Assembly (NCBI GenBank): GCA_028386065.3
Contig: JAKUCV010006680.1
Location: forward strand, 43,089 to 107,088
Source: Turnera subulata
Lineage: Eukaryota > Streptophyta > Magnoliopsida > Malpighiales > Passifloraceae
Direction: 5' to 3'
Length of the DNA: 64,000 bases
The translations under genes and the position numbers were made by a program. Positions 1-12,023 of this stretch are shown piece by piece. Every line of letters starts with the position of its first letter. Positions within the stretch are counted from its first letter, which is position 1. Under the pieces are notes generated by a model that saw nothing but the letters and a program-made list of their open reading frames with translations, made no database searches and had not been told where the DNA came from.

Positions 1-1114
1 AAGCTGTCATTCTTGATTGAAGAAAAAGCTGTCATTCTTGAGTGCAATTATCAAGAATTTTAAGTTTGTATTACGATTTTAAAAAGTTACAGATATTTCT
101 ATAAATTAGGAAAGCATGATAAACTATCTAAAAATAGCCGGCTCTTTTGACCAATCTTACATGTCTAAAAATATCGGCCGTTCCATCTAGCACGATCAAA
201 TCTTTGAGAATCATGAAAGAAGTGAACTTCGAAGGGCTTTACATTGGTCTGTTAACTGTGTATCCACCAGAAGAAAATGCCTTCTTCTGAGACTCGGGCG
301 TTCAAGCCTCACAGGAAACATCCTATTGTGGATCTCTCTGGTGGGTGTACTCTCATTGAGTGCTGTTTAGGATTCTGTAGTCAATATATAGTGACTTGTA
401 CCCTGCATTATTCCAGGACGAAGGTTCAGAATAGGAACAGTACAGAGTTGGAATGGTATAATCCTTTGTACTTATATGTAGATTATAGATTTGTAAATCA
501 TGTGTCACCGTGTTATTTTTTTGTCGCAGTTGTGTCACCGTGTTATGTGAACATGACTGGTCCGATTCAAAATGGAACATTCACTTTGCATGAATCTAAG
601 GGGAACGGTTTAAAAAATTTGAGTGAAATCGCTTATCCTTGAAAAGTAAGCCAGCAAATTTATGACAAAGAAGTAGGAAAGCAATAGGAATTTTTTCTTA
701 TTCTGTCATGAATATCACACTTCCAAGTAAACTGACATGAATTGGCTTAAATAGGTTAATGCAGCTGCAGCAACACAACAAATACTGACCTGTTTGATAT
801 GACGGTAGTAGTCCATTTTGAACAATAACTCGAAGCAGTTGAACTATTGCTCTCCTCATTAAAGCAGTAATTGACATTCAATTTTTCCTGGTCTTCCTCA
901 GAAACCCATCTCAGCATGCGTAGCTAAAGTATTCTAAAGGCTATTAAAAAGTTCCATTTTAATATAATGGCATCTCACAGTTTCATCAACTTTGATATTC
1001 AGACAGGGCCTGAAGCAATTTGCATTAGCATTCTTGATTTTGACATATGAGTCTGACAGAGATTCTCAAAATGAAACTGCAAATATCTTACGAGTTTGAG
1101 TGTTTGGCAGATCT
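1..1114. other. Intergenic, no supported gene
   Basis: AT-rich sequence. A 121-codon frame on the plus strand at 277-642 has no recognisable domain or family resemblance. The E2 catalytic (acyltransferase) domain that should follow the neighbouring pseudogene on the minus strand is not found here. Positions 3-50 carry a short direct repeat of the motif agctgtcattcttga. Confidence 0.5.
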
Positions 1115-4085
1115 TCAAAAGAATCCGATAGCTGTAAGCGAGTTTAAATAGTCCTTCCCCGATCTACTAGCTGCCAAAACCTCACCCTTCAACAGAGTAC
1201 CATGAGCACCTGAAGCATTTAGCAATGCAGCATCCAATCCCTGCTCTGAAAAAAGCAACTTTGCGGATGGACAGATCCTAGTAAAACTGCCTGACAACCC
1301 TCTAGCTTTAACTTTTGAATCCTGAGGGGTGGATTGGGTGGGTTGGCCTCTTCAACCTTCTTGCTACTGCCACTAATCGCAGAAGTCTTTACAGCTTAAC
1401 TATCATCTGGATCTTCCACCTTGCAGAAATAGCAACCATCAGTGATATCAAGACTCCCAAGTTACAGTCAGCAAACAGTAGTTCAACTTGTATATACAGC
1501 TTATGAACTCGATTCAAAGGATATACCACTTTTGTTCAAAATTAATTTTGTTGTAAAATCAGTTGAAGAAGGCAATCACTATATCTTACTGTTATTGCGA
1601 TAGGCTGCGCCACAGCTACATCCTTTGAGCCTTCGGTGCTACAATTTTAGCCAAATATCTGCACTCGAGAGTTTCCCCACAGGGGTAATATTAACGATCA
1701 ATATGTCCACTTAATTCTGAGAGAAATGCTGCCCTATTAAGAAGTCCAATAGTTGGAGATATGGAATTTATACATTTCCATATAAGAAAAGAGCCTTACC
1801 CCCTTCAAGACTTTTAAATTCAAGAGTAGCATTTTCTGTCTCTATCTCACAAATTATATCGCCTACTTCTATCTGATGATTAAGGAAAGTTGACAAGAAA
1901 ACATGTCAGGGTGATTCGACTGTGAGTATTCACTTAACCAATGGAAAGCAAGTCAAAAGTGAATAAACTAACAGAAGTACCTTATCGCCTTCCTTTTTCC
2001 TCCATTTTGCAATGTTTCCCTGGTTCTGTGGAGCAATTAATAGAAACCGATGTTTAGCTAACAGGAGCACAAAAAAAAAAAAAAGAAGCAGCCAAATGAA
2101 GTCATATATGTAACCATACTTCTTTGTCTGATCTCCATACCATAGTTGGGGATAATGCTGGCATTCCAAGGACAATGTGCGGAGGAAGTTCTGATGTGTT
2201 GATCTCGGGTGAACTTGTTTCCTTTGCAGCGTTTTCTTCCTTGGAAACCTGGCCCTTTGATTTTTTGTCTCCAGTCTCTGCTCCGTCACTAATAGTTGTA
2301 GGGACGTTTTGGATGTCATCAGCATCTTCAACCTTTTGAAGCCATAAAAAAAGCATTGTGTTAAATACCTGCTACATACCCTTAAGAGTTACCGGAGAAT
2401 TATATATCAGCACCTTCACAGATCAAGAATTTACTGACCAGCATGCAGAAGATGATTTATTACTAACCATTGAAGCATAATAAAAAAGGTCAATGGAAAA
2501 CAGGCGGTCAATAAAAAACTAGTTCAATACGTAAAAAGTCTCTATTTGGGCAAGTGGGAAGGTTTCGGAACTTTCACTGATGTCCTGAAATTGTATAAAC
2601 TGCCAAACAGCGGTAAACAGAAGTGAGTTATCCAAAATTTACCGTGATGGCAATTGACTGTCCAACAGGTACATCCTTTGAATCTTCAGGAACGAGAATC
2701 TTAGCCAAGAACCTGAAGTTGAAAAAGCTCATCAAGAAACCGAAAACAGAAACTAGGATGAACTGAAGTTTGAACAACTTAAGAATGTTATCACTGCAAT
2801 CCAAGTTTGAAAACCAAAAATGTTATCGTCACAGTCCCGAGGACAAACCACTAACACCTAGCCACATTCAGACAGTACAGACCAAAAACAAAGAAAAATC
2901 ACGTATATCATGCAATTGCCAGGCACAAAAGGACATCCAAAAAAATGGTTTCACAAAAATGTTTCCACGATGAAGGTATAGAGTCATCAAGTCCTCCATC
3001 TCAATGGCAAGAACAAAAGTCAGAATCCTTCAAATAAGCATCACAGTTAAATAAGCCAAAAGAAAAAAAAAAGTGTACCCTTCTTCAAGGATTTCAAACT
3101 CAAGTGTAGCTTTGTCAGTCTCTATTTCACATAGTATATCGCCGGCTGCTATCTGCCAAGATTGGTTCAAAATTTCCAGAAATCAGAGCAAAGGATTGAA
3201 ATCAACTGATTATCCCCAAAATGTCCAGAAAAAAATCGTGTACAACAAACATATCCAGATTATATCACTGTATAAATAAAGTGGTTCCCATCAACTTGGA
3301 AATATAACACACAGCGTCCCCTTCCTTCTTCCTCCATTTGCTATGTTACCCTGAGTCTGCACAACAAACAAACACAACATTTACCTCTTTTTGAATATGC
3401 CAATATGTCCCTACGCATATTCAAAAATGAATCTATAGAAACCATCATTTCCAGGAACAGTTTAAACTTAAATGAAATCTGAGCTGAAGAGCAAAGCTGA
3501 ATTAAGACAATACACTCATGATTGCCAGAGATATCCAAACCCAAAATCAGCACAATCCAGCAAAACCCTTTGCGTAAACTATTTCCTAAAAATCTAATTG
3601 AAACAAAACAAGCCACACTTAGCGTGGCACTCTGGCCCTCTTCCCACACAATCATAACAAGTAAACACACAACTATTAACTTATAAACCCTAATGACAAT
3701 ACCCGCACAGCTACAAGTACTGGCTACATCTATGGTCAACGATCATTCTTTTGGCCTGAATAACTATCTGGAGATGGAAAAACTCATCCCCACAATAGAT
3801 AAACAGAAAGATTCTCATCTACTCGGGCAAAAAAACAGATGACGAAGCAGGCCTAACAATATATAATGATCGTTAAATGATAATTAACTGTACAGGCACT
3901 GCTTACTCTAACAAACTCTACATGATTGATCAATAAAAATTATTAACCAAAAGGAAAAGTAAACGGACACAGACCTTAACAAAGATCCGTTAGAATCCAC
4001 AAACGAGTTACTGCCCGGTGGCGCCGGCAGAGGAAAGAATCGAGCTTTCAATAGAGACCACCGGATGCCTAAGCCGCGAAAGCGC
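1115..4085 (-). pseudogene. Decayed mitochondrial pyruvate dehydrogenase E2 (dihydrolipoamide acetyltransferase), two-lipoyl type
   Basis: Remnant of the E2 acetyltransferase of the mitochondrial pyruvate dehydrogenase complex. Recognisable minus-strand exon pieces: a possible first exon beginning MALSRLRHP near 4085; lipoyl domain 1 (GNIAKWRKKEGD near 3350-3310, lipoyl-lysine motif EIETDKATLEFE near 3155-3075, FLAKILVPEDSKDVPVG near 2712-2640); linker plus lipoyl domain 2 (LGMPALSPTM near 2180-2140, GNIAKWRKKEGDKV near 2025-1980, EIETENATLEF near 1860-1800); and the E3/E1-binding domain (AKLL..GLDAALLNASGAHGTLLKGEV, about 1280-1160). Lesions: in-frame stops in the first exon, no visible exon with the first PALSPTM block, a 1-bp deletion near 1650 in the second YLAKI exon, a stop just after VEDPDDS near 1420, a further frameshift near 1320, the second lipoyl motif reading DKA to ENA, and no catalytic domain. 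Introns are kept, so it arose by DNA duplication, not reverse transcription. Confidence 0.85.
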
Positions 4086-4432
4086 CATTCTCTGTGTGTT
4101 TTCTCCTTGTTTTTTTCCAACTGCTCTACAGAGAAAGGAGGAAGAGACGACGGGTCTGAACTCGGTGGCGTGAACGTGTTGGGGCTTCTTGTGACACCGG
4201 GAACCCGACGGGCCTTGGTGTTTCCGGCGACGATTCCAGAAAACCGGGCGAAGAATACCCAGAAGAAAACGGCAGCAGGCCTGATATTGGGTAATTCCTT
4301 GACGTGGGCCTGATATTCTGTTAGACTTGGATATGCTTGCTGATGTTGGGCTTGGATGCATTGAAGGGCCCAGTACCATTGTGGGCTGTTATTTAGCCGG
4401 TTCACCTATGACCTACCTAATTTGTTTATTCC

Positions 4433-4490
4433 GTAAACCACATTAGTAGTTTTTTTTTTTTTTTTTGAGGGCAGTAAACCACATTAGTAG
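4433..4490 (-). repeat. Micro-insertion: A-tail flanked by 17-bp direct repeats
   Basis: The 17-bp sequence gtaaaccacattagtag occurs at 4433-4449 and again, exactly, at 4474-4490. The 24 bp between them are a run of 17 T followed by gagggca. Read on the minus strand this is TGCCCTC plus an A-tail, the structure expected of a retroposed 3' tail that lost almost all of its body. Polymerase template switching during break repair is the alternative. Confidence 0.7.
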
Positions 4491-5369
4491 TTAAAAAAGA
4501 ACAAAAACGACGAATTGTGTTTGCATTTTGATAAATTGCATTCACCTCCCTCCAGTGTTTCGAAATAGCACTTTGACCCATTGGGCCTATGATCTTTCCG
4601 CCGGTATGGCAAAATTGAGAGGCGTAAAAAGATCATTGGGCCTTAAAGAATCCTCGGCCTCTGGCTTTAATAATGAAGCTAACTTATTTTAAAATTTTTT
4701 TCCCTAATATTAAATTTTTTTATTATGAATTGGAAATGGCAAAGTACTGTTATGGTTATTTTTTTAGTCATAGATATTAGGAGTTAGGAGGTTACACAGA
4801 CAATATTTAAAAGCAACGATATGAGGTTTTCTGTAAAGATTTTGATTTGTTGAATCAAGTATATATCTCCAAGTCAGTGGTAGTGAATTATGCATAATAA
4901 TACCAAAAATACTCAATTTTCTATTAGTTGACTCTTCCACAAGGTCTCATTAATCTATAAACAATCATCATAAAGGACGAAGCAAATCCCTGGACATTTT
5001 TTTCAATCATGGGAGAGGAGAGTCCGGGGGGCCCCAATTGGTAGGAAAAAAAAAAAAACACATTTCAATCGATCAATGCTCTTTAAAATCCCCAAATGTA
5101 ATCAGCACCATCTCCATTTCAAAACAAAAGGAGCTGTTGTTGACAAAATTTCCAGGAACATGGGGCCAATAGTACAAATAATTGGCTGGCTGCGAAAATT
5201 AAACGAAAAGGACTTCAACCCATTTATGACATTTTTTTCCTTGTTCTAACATGAACCAATTGTATGTGCTACAGAAATGTTTGAAAATTCAGTGAATTTG
5301 ATTGAAAAAAAAAAAGAGAGATGTAATGAAGAGAAAAATAATTAAGATGGGGTAGAGCAATACCAGCTT
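4491..5369. other. Intergenic, no gene seen
   Basis: AT-rich sequence with short homopolymer runs. No further exons of the phosphoglycerate dehydrogenase remnant are visible downstream of its splice donor, and no other coding exons are recognisable. Confidence 0.5.
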
Positions 5370-5757
5370 TCATGGAGGCATCAGCCTGAGCAACATTTCG
5401 TGCCATGGCAGCAAGCTAGGCGATCCCATGCTCGGCTGCGGCAACAGTGTCGGCGGTGGGTGCATTAACCTCCAAGCAACCAAACTCAGTGGCGGCTTGA
5501 AGATCCACATTGTCAATCCCCACACCGGCCCTCGCTACAACCTTCAACCTCCCCTTTGCAGCCTCAATGACCTGCCTGGTTACCCTGGTCCCGCTCCTCA
5601 CGACCAAGGCATCGCAAGAGGAGATCTTCTTGCAAAGATCCTCGGGCGACAGGTCGTAGGAGCAGTCCACGTAAGCAGAGTCACGCAACATGGACATCAT
5701 TGCTTCTTCAAGCTTCTCGGAGACCAAGATTGTAGGTTTTGTCCCCGAGGAGACCTT
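5370..5757 (-). pseudogene. 3-phosphoglycerate dehydrogenase exon-1 remnant
   Basis: The minus strand reads as the N-terminal substrate/NAD domain start of plastidic D-3-phosphoglycerate dehydrogenase, the first enzyme of phosphorylated serine synthesis. Visible blocks: KPTILVSEKLEEA, DALVVRSGTRVTRQVIEAA, GRLKVVARAGVGIDNVDL, EFGCLEVNAPTADTVAAAEHGIA and, after a stop, LAAMARNVAQADASMKAG. The TAG at 5416-5418 replaces the second Leu of the expected HGIALLAAMARN. The segment ends in a plausible splice donor (GTATTG) where exon 1 ends in the family, but no later exon follows. Upstream an in-frame TGA at about 5755 replaces the transit-peptide coding part. It is a nonfunctional fragment lying about 80 bp from the Mutator-like element. 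Confidence 0.85.
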
Positions 5758-5847
5758 GTCTCAAATAGGTATGATGGCCTATATTTGATTTGAGCACCCA
5801 TACATACTTATCTGCTCCTTTTAAAGATTTTGAAATAAATAAAAAGG

Positions 5848-6085
5848 TTAAAGACGCAGTGAGTCCTTACACTTTTCCGATTTCAATGTTTGTGTCCCTC
5901 TTCTTTTTATTTCAAACATTATATCCCCGAACCTGTTAGAAATAGAGCAATGTCGTCCAAAATCCCCCCAATTGCCGGTCGTCCAATCACAGCCCGCCAC
6001 GTGTCTCGGGGGACCGGGCCCGGCGTCCAGGTGGAAAATGTTTTGCTCCCCCTCCTTATTTTCCAGAAAATCGGATTTTTTCTGA
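5848..6085 (+). repeat. Left terminal inverted repeat of the MULE
   Basis: Begins ggttaaagacgc and pairs with the reverse complement of 7265-7519. Shared blocks in order: ggttaaa(a)gacgc, cgatttcaatgttt, tgtccctcttctttttattt, caaacattat.tccccgaac, caatgtcgtcc, gccacgtgtct, ccaggtg.aaaa, tcggatttt. Divergence between arms is moderate, suggesting an old insertion. Confidence 0.8.
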
Positions 6086-7264
6086 AATGGTAGAAAAGAA
6101 AAAAATATAAAAGCTCCAAATTCTCACTTAGTTTTAATTTTATGTTATAAATTAATTCTAAAACTATTTAAAAAGGAAAAAATAAACACAATTTTTTAAA
6201 AAGAATCAGTTACTCCTTTCACCATTATTCCCATATATACGCAACAAAGAAGAAAAAAAAACACTAAACGACGTCGTGCCTATCTTCCTCTTCACAACGG
6301 GCCAAGCACACAATTAAAGACGACCCGCCGACCAGTTAAGCTCGACTCCATCACAGCATGCATCGATCAAGTCAAGCATGACGAAGCCACCACCATCGCT
6401 ACCCGATTGGAGCACTGCACCATGAGAAACAACGATTAAAATCATCAAAAAAAGAATCAAAACCCCCGTATTCTTCCACCCATTTCAATCCAATCCAAGA
6501 GGGTCATCTTCAACCCGTGGACGGCTGCTCACCTTCACGAGTTGCAGCGACGGCAAACGAGGCGAGGCGGCGACAAGAGGCGCGAGCAGAACGGCAACAA
6601 CTGGACGGCGCAGCGTAGTGGTGCGGTAAGGAGGCGACGGCAGAGGTGGTGCAGACGAACCCGACGACTCCTCGTTGAGCGGTTACGGCGGCAGCGTGCG
6701 AGTGAGGAAATGGGAGGCGGCGCGAGAGAGGAGAAGGAAAGAGGAGGCGGCGAATCAGATCTACTATCTCTCAGTCTTGGATACGTCAACCACCACGATC
6801 CTCTACTCCCCAAACATCATCCGAGCCACCAACACACACAAAACACCAACAAATCCATAGATCCAAAACCAGAAAAGCAATAGGGGAAGAAAGAGTGAAA
6901 CAGTGGCTTACCTCGATGAAGGAGGCGGCGACGTGACGCTCGGTTCTACCCACCGAGCCCTGTCACGCGAGCACAGTCAGAGGTACACCTCGGGACCTCC
7001 GTCCCAGATCCGTCCGAGAACAGACCTCCTCCCATGCGAACGTAAACACGGCGCGGGTGAGGAGGTCGAAGGCGTCGCCGGAGAAGGAGAGGTTAAGTCG
7101 GCGTCGCGCTCGGCAAAGTTGAAGGGGTGGATGAGAGTAGAGGTTGTAGTCTTGTTGTTGGCTGCGGAGGGGGGCGCGGTGGAGGAAGGAGGGAGGGGTA
7201 AGGGGAAGCGGGGGCGGCGCTCGGAGAGTTCGGGGAGAGGGGGAATAAAAAGTAATTAAAAAAA

Positions 7265-7519
7265 TATTTTAATTTTTTTTCCTCCAAAACATGAAAATCC
7301 GAAAAATAGAGGGGAGGGAAAAAAATTTTCACCTGGCAGCGGGGCCCGAACCCTCAAGACACGTGGCAGACACTAATTGGATGACCGGGAATTCGAGGTA
7401 AATTGGACGACATTGTTTCATTTCCAACAGGTTCGGGGACATAATGTTTGAAATAAAAAGAAGAGGGACATAAACATTGAAATCGAAAAAGTGAAAGGAC
7501 ACACGGCGTCTTTTAACCC
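7265..7519 (-). repeat. Right terminal inverted repeat of the MULE
   Basis: Inverted partner of the left repeat; the outer end is gcgtcttttaaccc on the plus strand, immediately followed by the target duplication ttttgaaat at 7520-7528. Confidence 0.8.
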
Positions 7520-7528
7520 TTTTGAAAT

Positions 7529-8291
7529 TGTTAGCTTCGCTATTATTTTACAAAAGTTTTGACTATTTCCTTGTGGTTGGGCAAGTCAAAATGAGCCAAA
7601 AATTGACTTCATTCTCATGGTAGTCACATCGAATTCGGACAACGAATGAAGGTCCCAGATGGGGCCGTATGCAATTTAATTGGATTACTGCCTAGTGGAC
7701 TTAATTTGTTTTTCTGGGAATCATTATTGCCTGCACTGAGAGAGATTTCAGAATGCTAAGCGAACGAATGTCATGTCGTGATAACTTCACCTCACGGTCC
7801 TTTCTGCAACTTCTTATCTGGGAATACTACACTGACTGTGTAATAAGTAGTCTAGTCGAGCATCGCATGGTTCTGGAGCGGAGCCAAGGAATACAAACAG
7901 CCAAAAGGCAAAGACAGAATATGTCTCTCCCCTAACCTCTAGATTATGTTAAAAGCATTACATATATATGCAAACAAATATCATACTAAATTTATGATGG
8001 ACTTAACAACATCAATATAAAACACTGATTATTTGACATGAACAAATCAGAGGATACAATGTTCTTTTTGATTTCTCTTTCGAAAAATTCTTGTGTTGCC
8101 AAGCATTTCCGATAAACTATTGAGAGGGCCCTCCAACTCGGACCTCCGAAAATGATCCTAGAATGCACCGCGGATCTGAGATTCAATTGGTGGTATTCGT
8201 ACAATATATCAATCTCCCGAAGATTTACAATCTCACTGTATTCATCCCTACAATTTGGCTGGCTTAGCTGCAATATGCAAGCCAATTTTAA
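7529..8291. other. Intergenic / 3' region of the transporter gene
   Basis: No coding exon recognised. The part next to 8292 is probably the 3' UTR of the minus-strand transporter. Confidence 0.5.
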
Positions 8292-11200
8292 TCACGGGAC
8301 AGGGCCTGTAGGATTATGAGCTTCAATATCAACGTGCCGAATCCCGGGCACGAGTTCCTGTATCTCCTTTTCAAGCCTATCCACTTCACTTCCCAAAGCT
8401 GTAACCACTTCCTCACCTGTGACCACAAAACCCGGTAAACAAAACAGCTGACAGTACAACCACGTTATATGACCACTTATAAAACTGCATACCGTAGTTG
8501 GACATGATCTTAAGCAATGCAGTATCATCCTTCTCCTTAGCAGCTTCGCGAAACTGTCAACAAGTTGACATTTTAGATATACATACAATCCATGGGCAGA
8601 AATATATGTCCAACTGAAATTCAGCAATGCAATTATGATGGCAGATATTCACAAGGATGGCATTCCAAAACTTATATAATTCCGGAAAAAGTAAAGCTTA
8701 AAGACAAATGAAATCAGAAAACAAAAAGAAAAAAAGGAAACATTTTGACTAGCATCAAAGTCCAAGGTGGCGCATAAGACACTAAAATGACAAACAAAGT
8801 TAGCACTGAAGAGACGTAAGCTAAAGCTCTCAGAATCAGATCTAGTACTCTGCAAACTGATGCATACTAATCTAAATATTAACATAAAGAAAACATCGCC
8901 AAAATATTCCTGTTCATGCCTTTTGATGTTTTGTAGTTTTGGTATTGAGTATAAAATTGAGCTTGCCAGATTAACAGTTCCAGACATTATAGATCTCTAG
9001 CGAAAAATGAGATGTCAGAAAGAAAATTTACTTCTCTGGCCCACTCTTCACGTCCAGTCCTCTTTAGATAATTTTGTACAACCATCACACCATCAAAATC
9101 TGTGTTGCATATAAACAGCCATCAAAAAGTTAGATTCCACTACACTCCCGACAGACAGAGACACAGAATGCTGCAAGCACATTACCTATTTCTGCCTTAA
9201 ATCTAAAGAATCCTGGACCAATCACCTCACTTTTGCAATCATATAATGCATCTACAACCTAGAGAAAAACCCCAAGCCCACTTAAATATCATAAGTTCGA
9301 TGAAAACGAATGATGAAAGCAAATTAGACAATAGAGCCTTACCGGATCATTTTTTAAGAAATGAAGAACCTTCTGCATATCATGTTCATCCATTGCTCTA
9401 CCAATCAAAGCATGCCGATTCCTCTGGATGAGAAATACAGCTACCTGCATAAGTAATTCAATTTGATCAGACTTATCTAAAAGAAAATACGAAATGACAA
9501 TCTAGCACCGAACTGATAAGCCGTCGGTCAATATAGCTATAACATTAAAAATGTTATAGCATATATGAAATTGTGTCAAAGTAAAAATTAACAGGTGCTG
9601 TATATCACATACCATCCCAAGCAAGCTACCGACTACAATGGAACCGATAGGATCATAAATAGCATTTCCAGTGGTATTCACAGCAACCAACGAAGCTGCA
9701 GCAATAGCAAGTCCAGTTACTGCAGCACCATCCTGTATTGGATCACTTGTCAGCAAAGACAGCCTTATGAAAAATAACATTAGCAAAACAACTCTCTTAA
9801 CGGAGTCATTGAAGGAGGTGCATTCAACTGTTTCTGTGCCTCAGATCAAGCGACTAACTTAATAAGGTAAAACTTGAGAGCTCGTTGATTAGATCAAATG
9901 AGAAGAGCAAAACCCTACTTCAAAAACTACGTTACACCTTCTGCTCATAGATTACAGAAGTTGACATTAAGAAGTATACAAGTAAAAATGAATTTCAAGT
10001 CATGAGACTGCCTGTGATAGAGAAGAATGGATCTTTAAGACTAATAAAGTCTCAAACACAACTTGAAAAAAAGGATATTAGGACTGACAAGGAAGAAAAT
10101 ACAAGAAAGTTATAAACATCTCTAATCTAATTTTTTGTAGAGTTCAGCCGTCAAGAATCAACCAGAACAGCCATACAACATGCAGCATCTAGTTCATAAG
10201 ATATCTTATAACCTTCAGAAAGAGTTCCCTGTTTCCTAAAGAACTACCTCTGTCATAACAGCAACAGATGTAGGATCATGACCTCGCCAGATATAGTCTC
10301 TGACACTCATTCCTTCTGCCGCGGCACCTTTCTTTACAGCTTGTATGGCAACAAAAAGGGAAGCACCTAAACCAGAAGAACATGAGAAAGGTAAAAATAA
10401 AATCACGTGTTGGACAGTCTACTAGGCAGAAATATGCAAATATGCATGACTATTACCTTCCATTATAAATGAGCCACCAATAACCAAGGCTGCATACTGA
10501 ATGTTTTCAGGAGGCTGGAAAAAAAAAACTAGTTCGCATCAAAAACCTTGGTTTCACTTACTAATCTCAGGAATAAGAATAAGAAAAGCAAAACATTTGA
10601 TGAAAAGCTTTAGAAGAAAGATTTCATCGGTAATAAAATGGTCGCTCACCTGTGCAGACCATAAGTTCTGAAACCCATGAACGACAGTAGCGCCAGAACC
10701 AAGGCAAAAGATACCAACAGCAGATATCAAGGACCAAACAAATCTTTCCTTGGAATAGCCATAACTGGTGTGACACAATACAAATGATACCAGCACATGT
10801 TTCAAATGAGACTATAGAAGATTTTGAAGAAGAGATATGATTACTATTTTGACACAATCAGATAAATAACAAGAAAATATACAAAACAAAGGCAGCTTAA
10901 GTATTATTCTTCACTAGTTTTTAATCCAAAAGACCTATCAACTCGCCCCCAGACCAACATGGGAAAGGGGAAAAAGGATTTTAATCGCAAAAGAATGTTT
11001 TATATCCACAGCACGCCAATACATGACTATAAACAAAATAACTTTCGAAGCCTAAGATTCACTAAAAGAGAGTAATGGAAAGCAGATTTATAAACGATGC
11101 ATGGGAAGATGGGAGAGGAGACTGACGGGTGAATGGCATCGGGAGCACGCCTTGACCTACTCAGACCATAAGCGAGAAGAGCCTACAATGTCAACAGGGA

Positions 11201-12023
11201 TTAGTTTCTCTGCATTCAATAATTTGTGGAATGTGTTAAATACAAGCAACAACAAGACATTCACAGTGGCACAGTTACAAAACAACATGAAAAAGAGGGT
11301 AATACCTGGTTTGCAAAATCAGCAACCGAGTGGACAACCTCAGCCAGCATGACATGACTAGAGCTCGCTAACCAGACCCCAAACTTGAGAGAAAATACAA
11401 AGAAATTGCACCAGAGTGCAGTGGTGACTGCTCGTTGGCTGTCAAAACGCAACACACGACACGAGTTTACAAATAAATCAATCACTTTGCCCATCTTGCA
11501 CAGCTATAGCCTACATTGGGAATGAACTTATAATGTACCTGTGCTGATCATTGAATTCAATCTTCTGTATCGGTTTAGCTCTTGTGAAAAAACCTGCATA
11601 GCACAACTCCTCAATTGAACAGTGTAGAACAATTGAAACTATGCAAAAGAAAGAACAGACATAAAATCCTCAAACAAACCTAAACCTACCCCGATTACAC
11701 AGGTAAAAGGAACGAGGATTGTGATGCTTGGGGTCTCTCCCCAAAGAAACCAAACCGAACAAAACGTTTGGTTTAGAACAATTAGGGGCGGAAAACCCAG
11801 GAGCGACAGAGCGGAAGCTGTGATTTTGATGGGTGAATTTAGGGTGTAGGCTAGGACTGGTATTATCACTAGTAGCAGTAGTATAATTACTATCGTCTGC
11901 TGTGTGGTTAGTGTTTTTTTGGGTCAATAGGAGAAGCAAGTCATTGTTGCAGAAGAAAAGGAGAGGAGTGCGGTTTCGTGATTGGTGGTGGAAGCGAGAG
12001 AGGAAACGATATGATGTTTGCAT
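8292..12023 (-). CDS. MTPC4: Cation-diffusion-facilitator transporter, metal tolerance protein C4 / ZnT9-like
   Basis: Predicted 472-aa protein from 13 exons: 12023-11690, 11593-11539, 11438-11306, 11182-11127, 10764-10650, 10514-10457, 10366-10248, 9732-9613, 9444-9343, 9258-9186, 9099-9032, 8553-8493, 8416-8292; lengths sum to 1,419 nt. CDF proteins export or sequester Zn2+ and similar divalent metals by proton antiport; this subgroup is ZnT9-like. The core is clear: QRAVTTALWCNFFVFSLKFGVWL (TM1), the TM2 metal site in VVHSVADFANQ (His and Asp four apart), YGLSRSRRAPDAIHPYGYSKER (loop), FVWSLISAVGIFCLGSGATVV, PPENIQYAALVIGGSFIMEG, and DGAAVTGLAIAAASL (later metal-site helix), followed by an acidic cytosolic C-terminal tail ending in NPTGPVP. 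The N-terminal 110 residues are basic and Ser/Asn-rich, compatible with an organelle targeting sequence, which is inference. The ATG at 12023 is the first in frame. Confidence 0.92.

Larger units (their letters stand above)
5839..7519. mobile_element. Non-autonomous Mutator-like element (MULE) with 9-bp target duplication
   Basis: A 1,681-bp segment bounded by the 9-bp direct repeat ttttgaaat (5830-5838 and 7520-7528) and by long inverted repeats of about 240-255 bp. A 9-bp duplication with long TIRs is characteristic of Mutator-like elements. No transposase-like protein is visible, so it is non-autonomous. The interior (about 6280-7255) is much more GC-rich than the surroundings and holds several frames of 60-118 codons on both strands, none recognisable. 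Such a GC-rich cargo is compatible with captured gene fragments (Pack-MULE), but no donor gene was recognised. The left end has about 9 extra A-rich bases before the inverted repeat, so its exact left tip is uncertain. Confidence 0.8.

Noticed and set aside
277..642. 121-codon plus-strand open frame near the left edge
   Set aside because: No domain, signal or family resemblance, and AT-rich non-coding composition.
3908..4405. 165-codon minus-strand open frame as an intact protein
   Set aside because: It mixes a leader region and a shifted frame of the possible first E2 exon; no domain is present and the downstream gene is broken.
6542..7259. Open frames in the MULE interior as genes
   Set aside because: Low-complexity Arg/Gly/Ser-rich frames on both strands with no start context or family match; treated as cargo of unknown origin.
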